Shown: piece by piece, positions 26,690 through 34,989 of the stretch | Layout of the letters: each line of letters begins with the position of its first letter | Position numbering within the stretch: position 1 is the stretch's first letter | Source: Spirosoma pollinicola | Lineage (GTDB): Bacteria > Bacteroidota > Bacteroidia > Cytophagales > Spirosomataceae | DNA length: 64,000 bases | Assembly: GCF_002831565.1 (NCBI RefSeq) | Contig: NZ_CP025096.1 | Span: forward strand, 7,741,014-7,805,013 | Direction of reading: 5' to 3' | Position numbers and translations under genes: made by a program | Notes under the pieces: model-generated | The model's database searches: none | Seen by the model: only the letters and a program-made list of their open reading frames with translations | Told to the model about the DNA's origin: nothing

Positions 26690-29600
26690 TTAAAAAGTCA
26701 GATTCAGGTTAAAACCATACCGCCGTGTCGTTGGTGTTTGCAGATCCGAACGACCACCGCTTGTAAACTGGTCGATGTCGATGTCTTTCTTCTCGGCAAA
26801 GTAGAGCAGATTCCGGGCAACGAATGAAACCGACGCCTGTTTGACACCCAACCGACTAATGAATGTTTGTGGCAGAGAATAGCCCAGCACAACTTCGCGG
26901 AGTTTGACAAACGAACGGCTAATCATATTTCCGCCATCAAATCCGTAGCGCCGGGCAATGTAATCCTGTAAAAAAGCCTTCGTTGTATTTGGCTGAAATT
27001 GCAGCTCAGCGTAGTTTGTCACGAACCCATCTGAATTGTAGTTGATGCTGGCGCCGTTACTCACCTGAACACCTTCGCCCAGGTACGATTTAATGCCTTT
27101 CGTGTCATTAATACGGGCCACGCCCATATCGCCCTGAACGGTGTTGATGATCCGGCCACCAGCATATGATTTTTGCTGGATGTAGTCAGAAATAACCCCT
27201 CCAACACGACCATCGACCTGGAAACTGAACGTCAGGTTTTTGTAGCTAAAGCGGTTGTTCAGGCCAAATACCCAATCTGGATTGATATTGCCTACATATT
27301 GGGCAACGGTTGTCCGGATGGGTCTTCCACCCGCATCATTGATAATCTGCCCATCGGGGGCGCGCACAAACGTCGACGTGTAGTACTTATCCGTACGGTC
27401 GCCTACTTTAAAGAAGGTGTTCAGCGCCGTTACGCCCGGATAGAAATCTTTGTATACCTCTTTATAGGTCGACCAGTTCGCCAGAACATCCCAGTTGAGA
27501 CCGTTGGTGCTACGCAGCACCTTACCTGTCAGGGACAGTTCAATCCCTTTTTTCTGGGTTTTGATACCGTTTACCAGCGCCGATGAGTAGCCGGTCGTTT
27601 CAGAAATTGGGAGGTTGAAAATACGTGGACCATCGTCGCTGATGTAATAAGCCGCATCGAAAGCAAGGCGGTTATTCAGGAAACGCACATCCAGACCAAC
27701 CTCTGTTTGGGAGGTGCTGTTCGGTTTGATGTTCGGGTTATTGAGGGCGTTGGTGAAATAAGCCGTTGGGGTGTTGCCAACCGTGTAGGGCGTAGCATAC
27801 ACGGCCGCGTTCTGATACGTTGGCCCATCATACGACGACGCATACTGCTGTCCATAACCCACCGGGAACGACGGCACACCAATGGTCGATTGGGTAAGAC
27901 CGTCTTTCACATTGGCATACGACGCCCGGAATTTCAGGAACGAGATAGCCTGGGGCAACCGCAGGTAGTCAGACAATACCGTACTGAGCGCTACCGAAGG
28001 ATAGAAGAACGTATTGTTTCCTTTTGGCAGAGTCGAGAGCTTATCCATCCGGCCCGTTGTCGATACTGTCAGGAAGTCTTTCAGCGTAAAGTCAGCCGAG
28101 TAATAGGCCGACAACACGCGCATATCCGAGTTGAAGTTCGACGCAATAACCGGGTTGAGCGAGTTAGCGAAGTTGTATACGCCCGGCACGTTCAGGTAGT
28201 TGGTCGACGTGTAGTTTGAGTTGTAGTTATATACGCGAAGGTTACCCCCGGCAATAGCGTTTATATTCAGGAGCGGGCTTACCCGTTTATCATACTTTAA
28301 CAACAAATCAGTGTTGTTGTCGAGCAGGTTCCGGCGGTCTTCGCGGTAGTCGCCTTTTGTTTCTTCACGTCCGTAGGAGGTGGCAGAATACGGAAACTTC
28401 TCCGTCCGAAGCAGGTTCCAGGTCGATACCTGCGTACGCAGTGAAAGATCGAGCCCGGTGGCAATGTTGTATTTAAGCGATGTCTGCCCAACAATATCAG
28501 TTTTATAATGCCCCCGCAACCACTCTTTCGCCACAAACCAGGGGTTGTTATAGCGTTGGTACTCAGCGTAAATCTGCTGCGTACCTTCTTTACCCGGCTG
28601 CCAGTAATTTTTGAGCTGATCGACGTCCCAGTCGGCACCACCCCAGATTACTATGTTATAAATCATAGAGTTCGGGCCGTAATCGACGTCGGGAATATTG
28701 GGCGTATACTGCCGGTTTACCTGCACATCGCCTTCAAAGCGAAGCCGGTTCGAGAAATTATAACCCGTCGATACTTTAAAGGTCGTGCTGTTCAGCTTGG
28801 TGTTGGGCACCAGACCGCGCTGGTAGTTGTGCGATACCGAAAAACGAAGGTCATATTTTTCGCCCGACGACGATACCGATATGTTGTTGGTAGAGAGAAG
28901 GCCCGGCTGCAGAAACCGCTTGAGGTTGTCTTTACCACGCGCCACCCAGGGCGTACCGGTCCGTTTGCCCGTTACGGGATCAACAGGACTGTCGTATTGC
29001 GGAATCAGCTGGCCTTCGAAGCGTGGGCCCCAGATGTCATAGTCACCATCGTTTTTGCCGCCCCCTTTGCCATCCACGAATTCATACACACCGTGGTCGC
29101 CGGGGCCATACTCGTCCTGTACTTTAGGAATGGCGAGAAAGCCGTTATCGACCATCTGGCTTGTGTTCACATCAACAGCGAATCCGCGTTTGTCTTTCGT
29201 ACCGCGCTTGGTGGTGATCAGGATAGCCCCGTTCTTGCCCCGGAAACCATATAACGCCGACGCCGACGCGCCTTTCAGGACGGAGTAGGTTTCGATGTCA
29301 TCGGCGCTGATATTCCAGGTATCGGAGTTGATAGGCACCCCATCGACCACAAACAGAACATCGGTATTACCACGCAGAACAATATTTGGCCGACGCAGAA
29401 GCTCAGACGATGCACCAATAGTCAAACCGGATACTTTACCAACCAGCGAGTTTATCGCATTTGGTTCGCGGGCTTTAAGTAGTTGAGCACCGTCGACAGA
29501 CTGAATCGAAACGCCCGTTTGCCGAATATCTTTTTTAATACCGAGCGCCGTTACCACCACTTCGGTCAGTGTCCGGTCACCGGCCACCATCGTTACATCC

Positions 29601-29920
29601 AGTTTAGTACGGTTTGCTACGGCAATTTCTTGGGTGGCATAGCCGATAAACGAGAATGTCAGGGTGCTGGACGATTGTACATTGATCGAGTATGTACCAT
29701 CAGCGCGCGACGTGGTACCGGCATTGGTTCCTTTCACAACGATCGAAACGCCGGGTAGTGGCTGGTTATCATCACCCGATGTTATCCGTCCGCTGATGGT
29801 TTGTGCCAGGGCGGACAGGCTAGTCAGCAGACAAAATAAAAACGCCATGCTCAATCGGTGATAGTCGCGAATTGCGTTCTTCCGTTGGCATAGCGTTGAA
29901 GTTAGTAAACAGAGCTTCAT
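26690..29920 (-). CDS. SusC/RagA family TonB-linked transporter of the phosphonate-type locus
   Basis: 1076 aa. Hydrophobic signal segment MAFLFCLLTSLSALAQ (an internal ATG at 29848 is an alternative start; the ATG at 29920 adds a basic leader common in these proteins), carboxypeptidase-like domain (ISGRITSGDDNQPLPGVSIVVKG, split in two blocks at about 40-115), TEVVVTALG plug start, plug with VLFVVDGVPI and GFRGKNGAILITTKRG, and a barrel ending in NLNLTF. There is no STN domain. It lies between cytoplasmic phosphonate enzymes upstream and a SusD, a metallophosphoesterase and a PhnZ-like oxygenase downstream, so it should carry the substrate of that pathway over the outer membrane. A candidate -7 box lies at 29957-29964. 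Confidence 0.94.
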   Translation of the reverse strand: MKLCLLTSTLCQRKNAIRDYHRLSMAFLFCLLTSLSALAQTISGRITSGDDNQPLPGVSIVVKGTNAGTTSRADGTYSINVQSSSTLTFSFIGYATQEIAVANRTKLDVTMVAGDRTLTEVVVTALGIKKDIRQTGVSIQSVDGAQLLKAREPNAINSLVGKVSGLTIGASSELLRRPNIVLRGNTDVLFVVDGVPINSDTWNISADDIETYSVLKGASASALYGFRGKNGAILITTKRGTKDKRGFAVDVNTSQMVDNGFLAIPKVQDEYGPGDHGVYEFVDGKGGGKNDGDYDIWGPRFEGQLIPQYDSPVDPVTGKRTGTPWVARGKDNLKRFLQPGLLSTNNISVSSSGEKYDLRFSVSHNYQRGLVPNTKLNSTTFKVSTGYNFSNRLRFEGDVQVNRQYTPNIPDVDYGPNSMIYNIVIWGGADWDVDQLKNYWQPGKEGTQQIYAEYQRYNNPWFVAKEWLRGHYKTDIVGQTSLKYNIATGLDLSLRTQVSTWNLLRTEKFPYSATSYGREETKGDYREDRRNLLDNNTDLLLKYDKRVSPLLNINAIAGGNLRVYNYNSNYTSTNYLNVPGVYNFANSLNPVIASNFNSDMRVLSAYYSADFTLKDFLTVSTTGRMDKLSTLPKGNNTFFYPSVALSTVLSDYLRLPQAISFLKFRASYANVKDGLTQSTIGVPSFPVGYGQQYASSYDGPTYQNAAVYATPYTVGNTPTAYFTNALNNPNIKPNSTSQTEVGLDVRFLNNRLAFDAAYYISDDGPRIFNLPISETTGYSSALVNGIKTQKKGIELSLTGKVLRSTNGLNWDVLANWSTYKEVYKDFYPGVTALNTFFKVGDRTDKYYTSTFVRAPDGQIINDAGGRPIRTTVAQYVGNINPDWVFGLNNRFSYKNLTFSFQVDGRVGGVISDYIQQKSYAGGRIINTVQGDMGVARINDTKGIKSYLGEGVQVSNGASINYNSDGFVTNYAELQFQPNTTKAFLQDYIARRYGFDGGNMISRSFVKLREVVLGYSLPQTFISRLGVKQASVSFVARNLLYFAEKKDIDIDQFTSGGRSDLQTPTTRRYGFNLNLTF

Positions 29921-29956
29921 ACGTGTGACAGGTTAGTTTTCTTAAGTAATTTTCCG

Positions 29957-29964
29957 CAAAAGTA
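29957..29964 (-). promoter_or_regulatory. Candidate Bacteroidota -7 box for the SusC gene
   Basis: On the minus strand this reads TACTTTTG, an exact TANNTTTG match, 37 nt before the ATG. No clear TTTG-type -33 element is visible at the expected distance, so this is tentative. It lies between the terminator at 30014-30040 and the gene, where a promoter is expected. Confidence 0.45.
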
Positions 29965-30013
29965 TTGTTTTGATATTGGCTTAATATTAAGTATATATTA
30001 CCAGTATATAAAC

Positions 30014-30040
30014 AAAAAAGCAGAATATATATTCTGCTTT
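30014..30040 (-). terminator. Intrinsic terminator after the FAD oxidoreductase gene
   Basis: A perfect 24-nt palindrome (AAAGCAGAATAT and complement, 30017-30040) is followed on the minus strand by a run of T. It separates the two-gene unit (phosphonatase-like and FAD oxidoreductase) from the SusC-led unit. Confidence 0.75.
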
Positions 30041-30086
30041 AATATTGAAATGCCAAATATTTTCATCTGGAAAAATGTTCAGAGCT

Positions 30087-31235
30087 TCATGCCAGTCGTT
30101 GTTGAATGCTGTTTTCAGCGTAGCCAGCCCCAGAACTCATTCCTTTACCACCTATACCTGTCACAATATGAATGTTATCGTCTATTGAGTATTCGAAGAT
30201 TTCGTCTTTCGTCTGGCTGTAAAAACCCGCCCATGTTTTTTTGATGGTTAACGGAAAGTTAACAATACGCCGAGCTTCGGCCAGCATAAGGTCGTTGATG
30301 TAATCCTGTGTATGGTAGCCCAGATCTTCGGCCTGCGTAGCCTCGGCGTATTCATGTGAATCGCCAACGATAATGGACCCATCGGTAGCTTGTTTGAAGA
30401 GGATATGAATACCCCATTTTTTGAGTTCGGCCAGATGTTCAGGCGTGTTGGCGGTTATTCGTTCGTAAGAAGGACATTCCTGAAACGATTCGTACCGCCG
30501 AATGGTCAATCCTGTCAGGATATTGCCGGGCAAGTCAAGGCCCGCGACCGGCTCGGCCAGCAACATTTGCAATTTACTAACCACCAGACCCGCCTTAGCC
30601 AGTACATCAGGGAACAGCAACCGCACCTCGTGGCCACTGCAAATGATCACCTTCTCTGCCCGAAACTGCTGCCGATTACTCAGCGTTACCGTAGCCCCGC
30701 CAGCGTTTGACTCGGCGTCGATCACTACCGAACCGGGCCGATAATCAACGGTGTACTTCTGTTGCACGAAGGCAATGAGCTGATGAATCATCTGCTCCGG
30801 CTCAACACTCATTTCCTGCGGAAAGAAAATACCTCCCACTACATAATCAGGCTTCAGGGTTGGGTATTTGGCCAGACACTGCGCCTTGGACAATAGCTCG
30901 CTGGTGTAGGCTATTTGCTGATAACGATCATGAAGCTCATTGGCCAGCGCCCATTCATCGGCATCGGACGCAATATATATAGTCCCGTTTTGCCGTACGC
31001 TTATGTCCGTTTCCTGCTGAATGTCGCGGTATATTTCCAGACTCCGCCGACCATATTCGAACCAGCGCCCCGCCAGACCCGAGGGCACGGCCTGCCCAAA
31101 ATTACGAACAGTTGCCCCAATGGGATAACGGTCTTTTTCGAGGAGTAGTACTCGTTTTCCGGCTTTGGCGGCATGGTAGGCATGGAACGTGCCAAGCGCC
31201 CCGGCACCAATGATAATCAGATCGTAAGAAAGCAT
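30087..31235 (-). CDS. TIGR03364-type FAD-dependent oxidoreductase (phosphonate-associated)
   Basis: 382 aa from the ATG at 31235 (an upstream TTG would add only two residues). It has the DAO fold: dinucleotide motif G10-x-G12-x-x-G15 (IIIGAGALGTFHA), Glu of LLLEKD binding the FAD ribose, RNFGQ contact near residue 50, and a C-terminal GIGGKGMSSGAGYAE FAD loop. This matches the TIGR03364 (HpnW) family, recurrent in phosphonate gene clusters; characterised relatives oxidatively deaminate 2-aminoethylphosphonate and prefer N-methylated forms, giving phosphonoacetaldehyde. Its partner here is the phosphonatase-like gene just upstream, which could hydrolyse such an aldehyde. The two genes are 81 bp apart. 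Specific substrate is inferred. Confidence 0.85.
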   Translation of the reverse strand: MLSYDLIIIGAGALGTFHAYHAAKAGKRVLLLEKDRYPIGATVRNFGQAVPSGLAGRWFEYGRRSLEIYRDIQQETDISVRQNGTIYIASDADEWALANELHDRYQQIAYTSELLSKAQCLAKYPTLKPDYVVGGIFFPQEMSVEPEQMIHQLIAFVQQKYTVDYRPGSVVIDAESNAGGATVTLSNRQQFRAEKVIICSGHEVRLLFPDVLAKAGLVVSKLQMLLAEPVAGLDLPGNILTGLTIRRYESFQECPSYERITANTPEHLAELKKWGIHILFKQATDGSIIVGDSHEYAEATQAEDLGYHTQDYINDLMLAEARRIVNFPLTIKKTWAGFYSQTKDEIFEYSIDDNIHIVTGIGGKGMSSGAGYAENSIQQRLA

Positions 31236-31242
31236 AGTCAAG

Positions 31243-31317
31243 AATGGAAAATGAATAATGTATAACGAATAATTAGTTCACAGACGATTTCGGGAATCGC
31301 ACTATTCATTTTCCATT
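31243..31317. repeat. AT-rich inverted pair between phosphonatase-like and FAD genes
   Basis: Arms 31243-31257 and 31303-31317 (AATGGAAAATGAATA and complement) are perfect. The arm at 31303-31317 overlaps the stop codon of the phosphonatase-like gene (31316-31318) and the other lies 7 nt from the FAD gene ATG, so the element fills the gap exactly. An imperfect relative with ACAATGAATAATG sequence is present at about 26620-26690 between SusC and SusD. Confidence 0.75.
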
Positions 31318-32056
31318 ATACATTAATCACTGATACCTGCCGGGCGTCTAACAGGGCGGGCAACTCCCGAAGTGAGCCCAGCAACAAATCATGTGGGTGT
31401 GAATCTAACTGCTCGCGCGAGTGCGTCCCATTTGTCAGGCCCAGGTTTAATGCCACACCAGCCGCCCGACCCGACAGCAAATCGGAGGGGGTATCGCCAA
31501 TGTTGACAACGGCTTTGGGATTGGTAATGCCCAGCAACCGCATAGCCCGCTCAATCATTTGGGGGTATGGGCGGCCGCGCTCCACTTCATCACTGGCAAT
31601 TGACGCTTGTATAAGACTGTTGGCTGTACCTACCCGCTGTCCATTAAGGCCATCAAGCCAGCCGAGTTTTCCCAGAATAATATCGGTAACAACGCGGTAG
31701 AAACCTGTTGTCAGGGCAATCGCTATACCCCGCTCATGCAGGTACGCAAACGTTTCTAAACAACCCTCAGTGGGTGTGGCCCCCTTCGTGAGGTAATGCT
31801 CTTCCAGAATACGCCGAAAAGCGTCGTAGGAAATATCGACTTTCGACTGAATCTCGGGGCTGTCGTCGCCCAATTGTTCCTTCCAGAGCGTTTCAAAAAC
31901 GTAGCGCTTGGAAAGACCCTGCATGGCCAGAATCCGCTCATCGGTAACAGACAAACCTGTCTCGACGGCGGCCTCGGCAAAACACCGTTCTACTTCGTGA
32001 TGATCGGTAACGGTTGTACCGGCCATGTCAAAAACTACAAGTTGAATTGGTTGCAT
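31316..32056 (-). CDS. Phosphonatase-like HAD hydrolase (TIGR03351/PhnX-like)
   Basis: 246 aa from the ATG at 32056; a longer in-frame reading adds 19 residues not like the family. HAD motif I is D10-M-A12-G-T-T: the Ala at the second position, in place of the usual Asp, is the mark of phosphonatases. Lys50 in the cap region (MQGLSK) falls where PhnX has its Schiff-base lysine (MGLLK). Motif III/IV is NIGDTPSDLLSGRAAG. The enzyme should split C-P bonds of an aldehyde such as phosphonoacetaldehyde. It is followed by the TIGR03364 oxidoreductase, which could make that aldehyde. Family call firm; aldehyde substrate inferred. Confidence 0.86.
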   Translation of the reverse strand: MQPIQLVVFDMAGTTVTDHHEVERCFAEAAVETGLSVTDERILAMQGLSKRYVFETLWKEQLGDDSPEIQSKVDISYDAFRRILEEHYLTKGATPTEGCLETFAYLHERGIAIALTTGFYRVVTDIILGKLGWLDGLNGQRVGTANSLIQASIASDEVERGRPYPQMIERAMRLLGITNPKAVVNIGDTPSDLLSGRAAGVALNLGLTNGTHSREQLDSHPHDLLLGSLRELPALLDARQVSVINV

Positions 32057-32419
32057 AGATCGGGAATTGAGAGGAAACGCAGGCAAATCAACAGAAAAAT
32101 TCAGGACAGCCAACTTTTCAGGGATTAAGAAATAAATAAATTGAGTTAATGTATTTATAAGTTCTATTGATCATATCAATTTTATAGCGCTCAAGCCAAA
32201 GTGCAGTACCCTATCCTGTTGATTCAATTGAAGAGCCCTCCCAACAGGCTTAGCCAGTTTTTTTAAAGTCCTCTACAGCTTCTATCAAGCTAAATATAAA
32301 TTTAAAGTGATATGGTTTTTAGTCACTAAAGGCTCAATGAACTTGTCCAGTCGCTTGTATAAAAACTCTTTAATGGAAATTTAACGTTTTAAAGATTAGA
32401 TTCTTTGTCAACAAAACTA

Positions 32420-32446
32420 TTGCAAACGTTTGCGGTAACGCTTGCA
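32420..32446. promoter_or_regulatory. LacI/GalR-type operator upstream of kduI
   Basis: TGCAAACGTTTGC (32421-32433) is a textbook LacI-family palindrome with a central CpG. A second half-site, CGCTTGCA, follows 11 nt on, so a double or extended site is likely. It lies about 220 bp before kduI and just upstream of a -7 box. No LacI-type gene is in the window. Confidence 0.6.
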
Positions 32447-32500
32447 AACAAAAAAGGACTCATATCGCTTACGCACACAATATAAATTGTATTAACCCCA

Positions 32501-32508
32501 TACATTTG
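32501..32508 (+). promoter_or_regulatory. Candidate -7 box for kduI
   Basis: TACATTTG is an exact TANNTTTG match 158 nt before the kduI ATG. No convincing -33 element at the right spacing was found. Confidence 0.35.
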
Positions 32509-32666
32509 TGTGAAATACTGAGTACTTTTTAAAAAAGTATAATTAATGATTTATGGTGGATAGTCATTATTGAATCAGCATCAATTGTACTTTTCAACGA
32601 TTTCCACCCTTTATGTATCTAGTAAAAACACTCAAATTTTGATTGTTATCCAGCAATCATACACAC

Positions 32667-33551
32667 ATGCAAACCGAACAAATTCATCAGACAAATACCC
32701 CTACCGCAAGTCAAACAACCTTCGAAAGCCGCTACGCTTCTTCGCCGGGCGAAGTAAAAGGAATGGATACGGCGCAGCTTCGGCAAAATTTCCTCATTGA
32801 GACGCTGTTCGTCCCGAACCAATTTCGCTGGGTGTTATCTTTTTTCGATCGTTACCTCACAGGTGGAATTATGCCAGTTGATGGTCCCGTTGCGCTCGAC
32901 ACGCCCGATCAACTCAAAGCCAATTATTTTCTGGAACGGCGTGAGCTGGGTATCATTAATGTAGGCGGTGCTGGTTCTGTAGTGGCCGATGGGGTTACTT
33001 ATGACCTGAACTACAAAGAAGCACTCTACATTGGACAGGGTACACAGTCTATCCAGTTTATATCCAACGAAGCCAGTTCACCCGCGAAATTTTACCTGAA
33101 CTCGACTCCAGCCCATACCAATTACCCGACTCGTAAAATAGCACGGGCAGATGCCGAAGTAGTTACACTAGGCAGTATGGAAACAGCTAACCACCGCACA
33201 ATCAATAAGTTGCTCGTTAACAGTGTACTCCCAACCTGCCAGCTGCAGATGGGTATGACCGAACTGAAAGCGGGTAGCGTTTGGAACACAATGCCCGCCC
33301 ATACGCACGACCGGCGCATGGAAGTTTATTTTTATTTCGAAGTTCCTGAAGGACAAAGTGTCTGCCATTTTATGGGGCAACCGCAGGAAACGCGCCACAT
33401 TTTTATGCAGAATGAACAGGCCGTTATTTCGCCCAACTGGTCAATTCATGCCGGGGCTGGCACATCAAATTATACGTTCATCTGGGGTATGGCCGGGGAG
33501 AACCTCGACTATAGCGACATGGATTTCTGTGCAATAACCGATCTAAGATAA
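32667..33551 (+). CDS. kduI: 5-dehydro-4-deoxy-D-glucuronate isomerase
   Basis: 294 aa from the ATG at 32667; an upstream TTG start would add 8 residues and is less likely. The cupin zinc site is complete: His212 and His214 (PAHTH), Glu219 (RRMEVYFYF) and His261 (WSIHAGAGT), with family motifs YGLGT-like LYIGQGTQ and FIWGMAGEN. The first ~16 residues exceed the usual KduI length. It converts 5-keto-4-deoxyuronate, from pectin or glycosaminoglycan lyases, to 3-deoxy-D-glycero-2,5-hexodiulosonate in the cytoplasm. The next gene, kduD, takes the following step. A LacI-type operator lies upstream. Confidence 0.95.
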   Translation: MQTEQIHQTNTPTASQTTFESRYASSPGEVKGMDTAQLRQNFLIETLFVPNQFRWVLSFFDRYLTGGIMPVDGPVALDTPDQLKANYFLERRELGIINVGGAGSVVADGVTYDLNYKEALYIGQGTQSIQFISNEASSPAKFYLNSTPAHTNYPTRKIARADAEVVTLGSMETANHRTINKLLVNSVLPTCQLQMGMTELKAGSVWNTMPAHTHDRRMEVYFYFEVPEGQSVCHFMGQPQETRHIFMQNEQAVISPNWSIHAGAGTSNYTFIWGMAGENLDYSDMDFCAITDLR

Positions 33552-33612
33552 AGGTATTGCGACACAAAGAAGGTGGCCCAAAAGGAGCAATTTTTTAGTG
33601 AGTATAGAGTGA

Positions 33613-33687
33613 TTTTGTCATCCCGACGCAGGAGGGATTTTAAGTTAAGTCAACCTTCAAGATCCCTCCTGCGTCGGGATGACAAAA
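33613..33687. repeat. Perfect inverted pair between kduI and kduD
   Basis: 26-nt perfect arms (33613-33638, 33662-33687; TTTTGTCATCCCGACGCAGG...), spacer 23 nt. The right arm ends 10 nt before the kduD ATG. A solo copy of the same arm lies at 34565-34585. Confidence 0.9.
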
Positions 33688-33697
33688 AATACAATAC

Positions 33698-34471
33698 ATG
33701 AACACCGTTCTCAATTCATTTTCATTAGCGGGTAAACTGGCTCTGGTAACCGGCTGTAAGCGCGGCATTGGTAAAGCGATGGCCGAAGCACTGGCCGAAG
33801 CCGGAGCCGACATTATTGGCGTTTCGGCCAACCTAGAGCTGGAAGGCAGCGCCGTAGCCGTGACTGTTGAGTCGTTGGGCCGGAAGTTTTATGCCTATCA
33901 GGCCGACTTTAGCAACCGGGAGTCGCTCTACGCGTTTATTGAACAGGTAAAAAAAGACCATTCAACTATTGATATTCTGATCAATAATGCCGGTACGATC
34001 ATGCGCAAACCAGCCGCCGAACACCCGGATTCTTATTGGGACGAAGTGATTGCGGTCAATCAGACGGCTCAGTTTATTCTTACCCGCGAAATCGGGAAAG
34101 AAATGGTCGCGCGGGGCAGCGGGAAAATAGTTTTCACAGCTTCGCTACTGACTTTTCAGGGGGGTGTTAATGTGCCGGGATATGCCGCCAGCAAAGGGGC
34201 TATCGGGAGTTTAGTGAAAGCCTTCGCCAACGAATGGGCCTCGAAAGGTGTGAACGTAAACGCCATTGCTCCCGGCTATATTTCGACGGATAATACAGAA
34301 GCGTTGCGCAACGACCCGGTTCGTAGTCAATCCATTCTGGAGCGGATTCCTGCTGCTCGCTGGGGTGAAGCCGAGGATTTTAAAGGCCCTGTCGTCTTTC
34401 TCGCATCGGCTGCCGCCAGTTATGTACACGGAACCATATTGACCGTTGACGGTGGATGGATGGGTCGATAA
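33698..34471 (+). CDS. kduD: 2-deoxy-D-gluconate 3-dehydrogenase / KduD-type SDR
   Basis: 257 aa classical short-chain dehydrogenase. Nucleotide motif G19-x3-G23-x-G25 (TGCKRGIG), NNAG (97-100), catalytic Ser149 (TASLLT), Tyr162 and Lys166 (GYAASKGA), and a C-terminal VDGGW. The sequence around IMRKPAAEHPDSYWDEVIAVN is characteristic of KduD. It reduces the KduI product to 2-keto-3-deoxygluconate using NAD(P)H. The gene follows kduI with 146 bp between, filled by an inverted repeat, and is followed by a terminator hairpin, so the two probably form one transcript. Confidence 0.93.
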   Translation: MNTVLNSFSLAGKLALVTGCKRGIGKAMAEALAEAGADIIGVSANLELEGSAVAVTVESLGRKFYAYQADFSNRESLYAFIEQVKKDHSTIDILINNAGTIMRKPAAEHPDSYWDEVIAVNQTAQFILTREIGKEMVARGSGKIVFTASLLTFQGGVNVPGYAASKGAIGSLVKAFANEWASKGVNVNAIAPGYISTDNTEALRNDPVRSQSILERIPAARWGEAEDFKGPVVFLASAAASYVHGTILTVDGGWMGR

Positions 34472-34476
34472 TGTAC

Positions 34477-34497
34477 CAAACAGCTTCTAGCTGTTTG
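34477..34497 (+). terminator. Hairpin after kduD
   Basis: CAAACAGCT pairs perfectly with AGCTGTTTG around TCT, 6 nt after the kduD stop. It lacks a strong T-run, so it may be a weak terminator or a 3' stabiliser. Confidence 0.5.
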
Positions 34498-34564
34498 AGT
34501 CGAAGACTAAGTTTTGTTAACTTAACGTGAATAATGGGTTGTGCACCGCTTTTAGCAGCCTACT

Positions 34565-34585
34565 TTTTGTCATCCCGACGCAGGA
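34565..34585 (+). repeat. Solo copy of the GTCATCCCGACGCAGGA arm
   Basis: Identical over 21 nt to the arms of the pair at 33613-33687, but without a partner here. It abuts the IS110 remnant, so its partner may have been lost in the same rearrangement. Confidence 0.75.
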
Positions 34586-34604
34586 CCGGGCCGATTTCTA
34601 TGGT

Positions 34605-34901
34605 TCAAACAAGGGTTGGCGTATAATTTTTGTTATATTTTTTACCCCGCTTGACGACTGCATAGACCCGATGGATGAGTTTGTTTCTTAGTGCGTTGAT
34701 AACTAACATCTTATTCTTGCCTTCTTTAACTTTTCGCTGGTAATACTCCTGTAATTCACCGGGCATTTGAAGAGCCGACATAGCCGCCATATGCAGTAAG
34801 GTTTTCAGTGATTTTCGGGCATGATGATTCACGCGAGTCTTACCCCGTACACTACTGCCCGAGGAGTGCTCAAAGGGAGCTACGCCCGCATGGCAAGCTA
34901 G
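34605..34901 (-). pseudogene. IS110 family transposase remnant (C-terminus only)
   Basis: Reading from 34901 gives LACHAGVAPFEHSSGSSVRG and then KTRVNHHARKSLKTLLHMAA, the conserved C-terminal (transposase_20) part of IS116/IS110/IS902 transposases, ending in a normal stop at 34605. There is no N-terminal catalytic DEDD part: an in-frame TGA stands at 34902-34904, and the next ~70 nt read open only in another frame. It lies directly against the truncated CHU_C gene copy that starts at 34990, suggesting that an insertion and deletion involving this element removed both the rest of the transposase and the 5' half of the neighbouring gene. Confidence 0.82.
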
Positions 34902-34989
34902 TCACGTGTTTTGAACGAGAACATACCCACCGCATCAAGACATTCGTCAGCAATCTGTTTATCTTGGCTAGTCGGGTCTAGCTAGCTAG

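Larger units (their letters stand above)
32057..32666. other. Divergent regulatory gap between phosphonatase-like gene and kduI
   Basis: 610 bp, AT-rich, with no gene. It holds a LacI-type operator (32420-32446), a -7 box (32501-32508) and a small perfect palindrome ATTGAT-CAT-ATCAAT (32166-32180) that could be an operator on the phosphonate side. Nothing else is recognised. Confidence 0.5.

Noticed and set aside
28508..29254. 248-codon plus-strand open frame
   Set aside because: Antisense to the SusC gene of the phosphonate-type locus, with no recognisable domain.
30017..30040. 24-nt perfect palindrome as an operator for the SusC gene
   Set aside because: It is followed by a T-run on the minus strand directly after the FAD gene stop, so an intrinsic terminator explains it better.
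34605..34901. Complete IS110 element
   Set aside because: Only the transposase C-terminus is present; the N-terminal catalytic half and element ends are missing.
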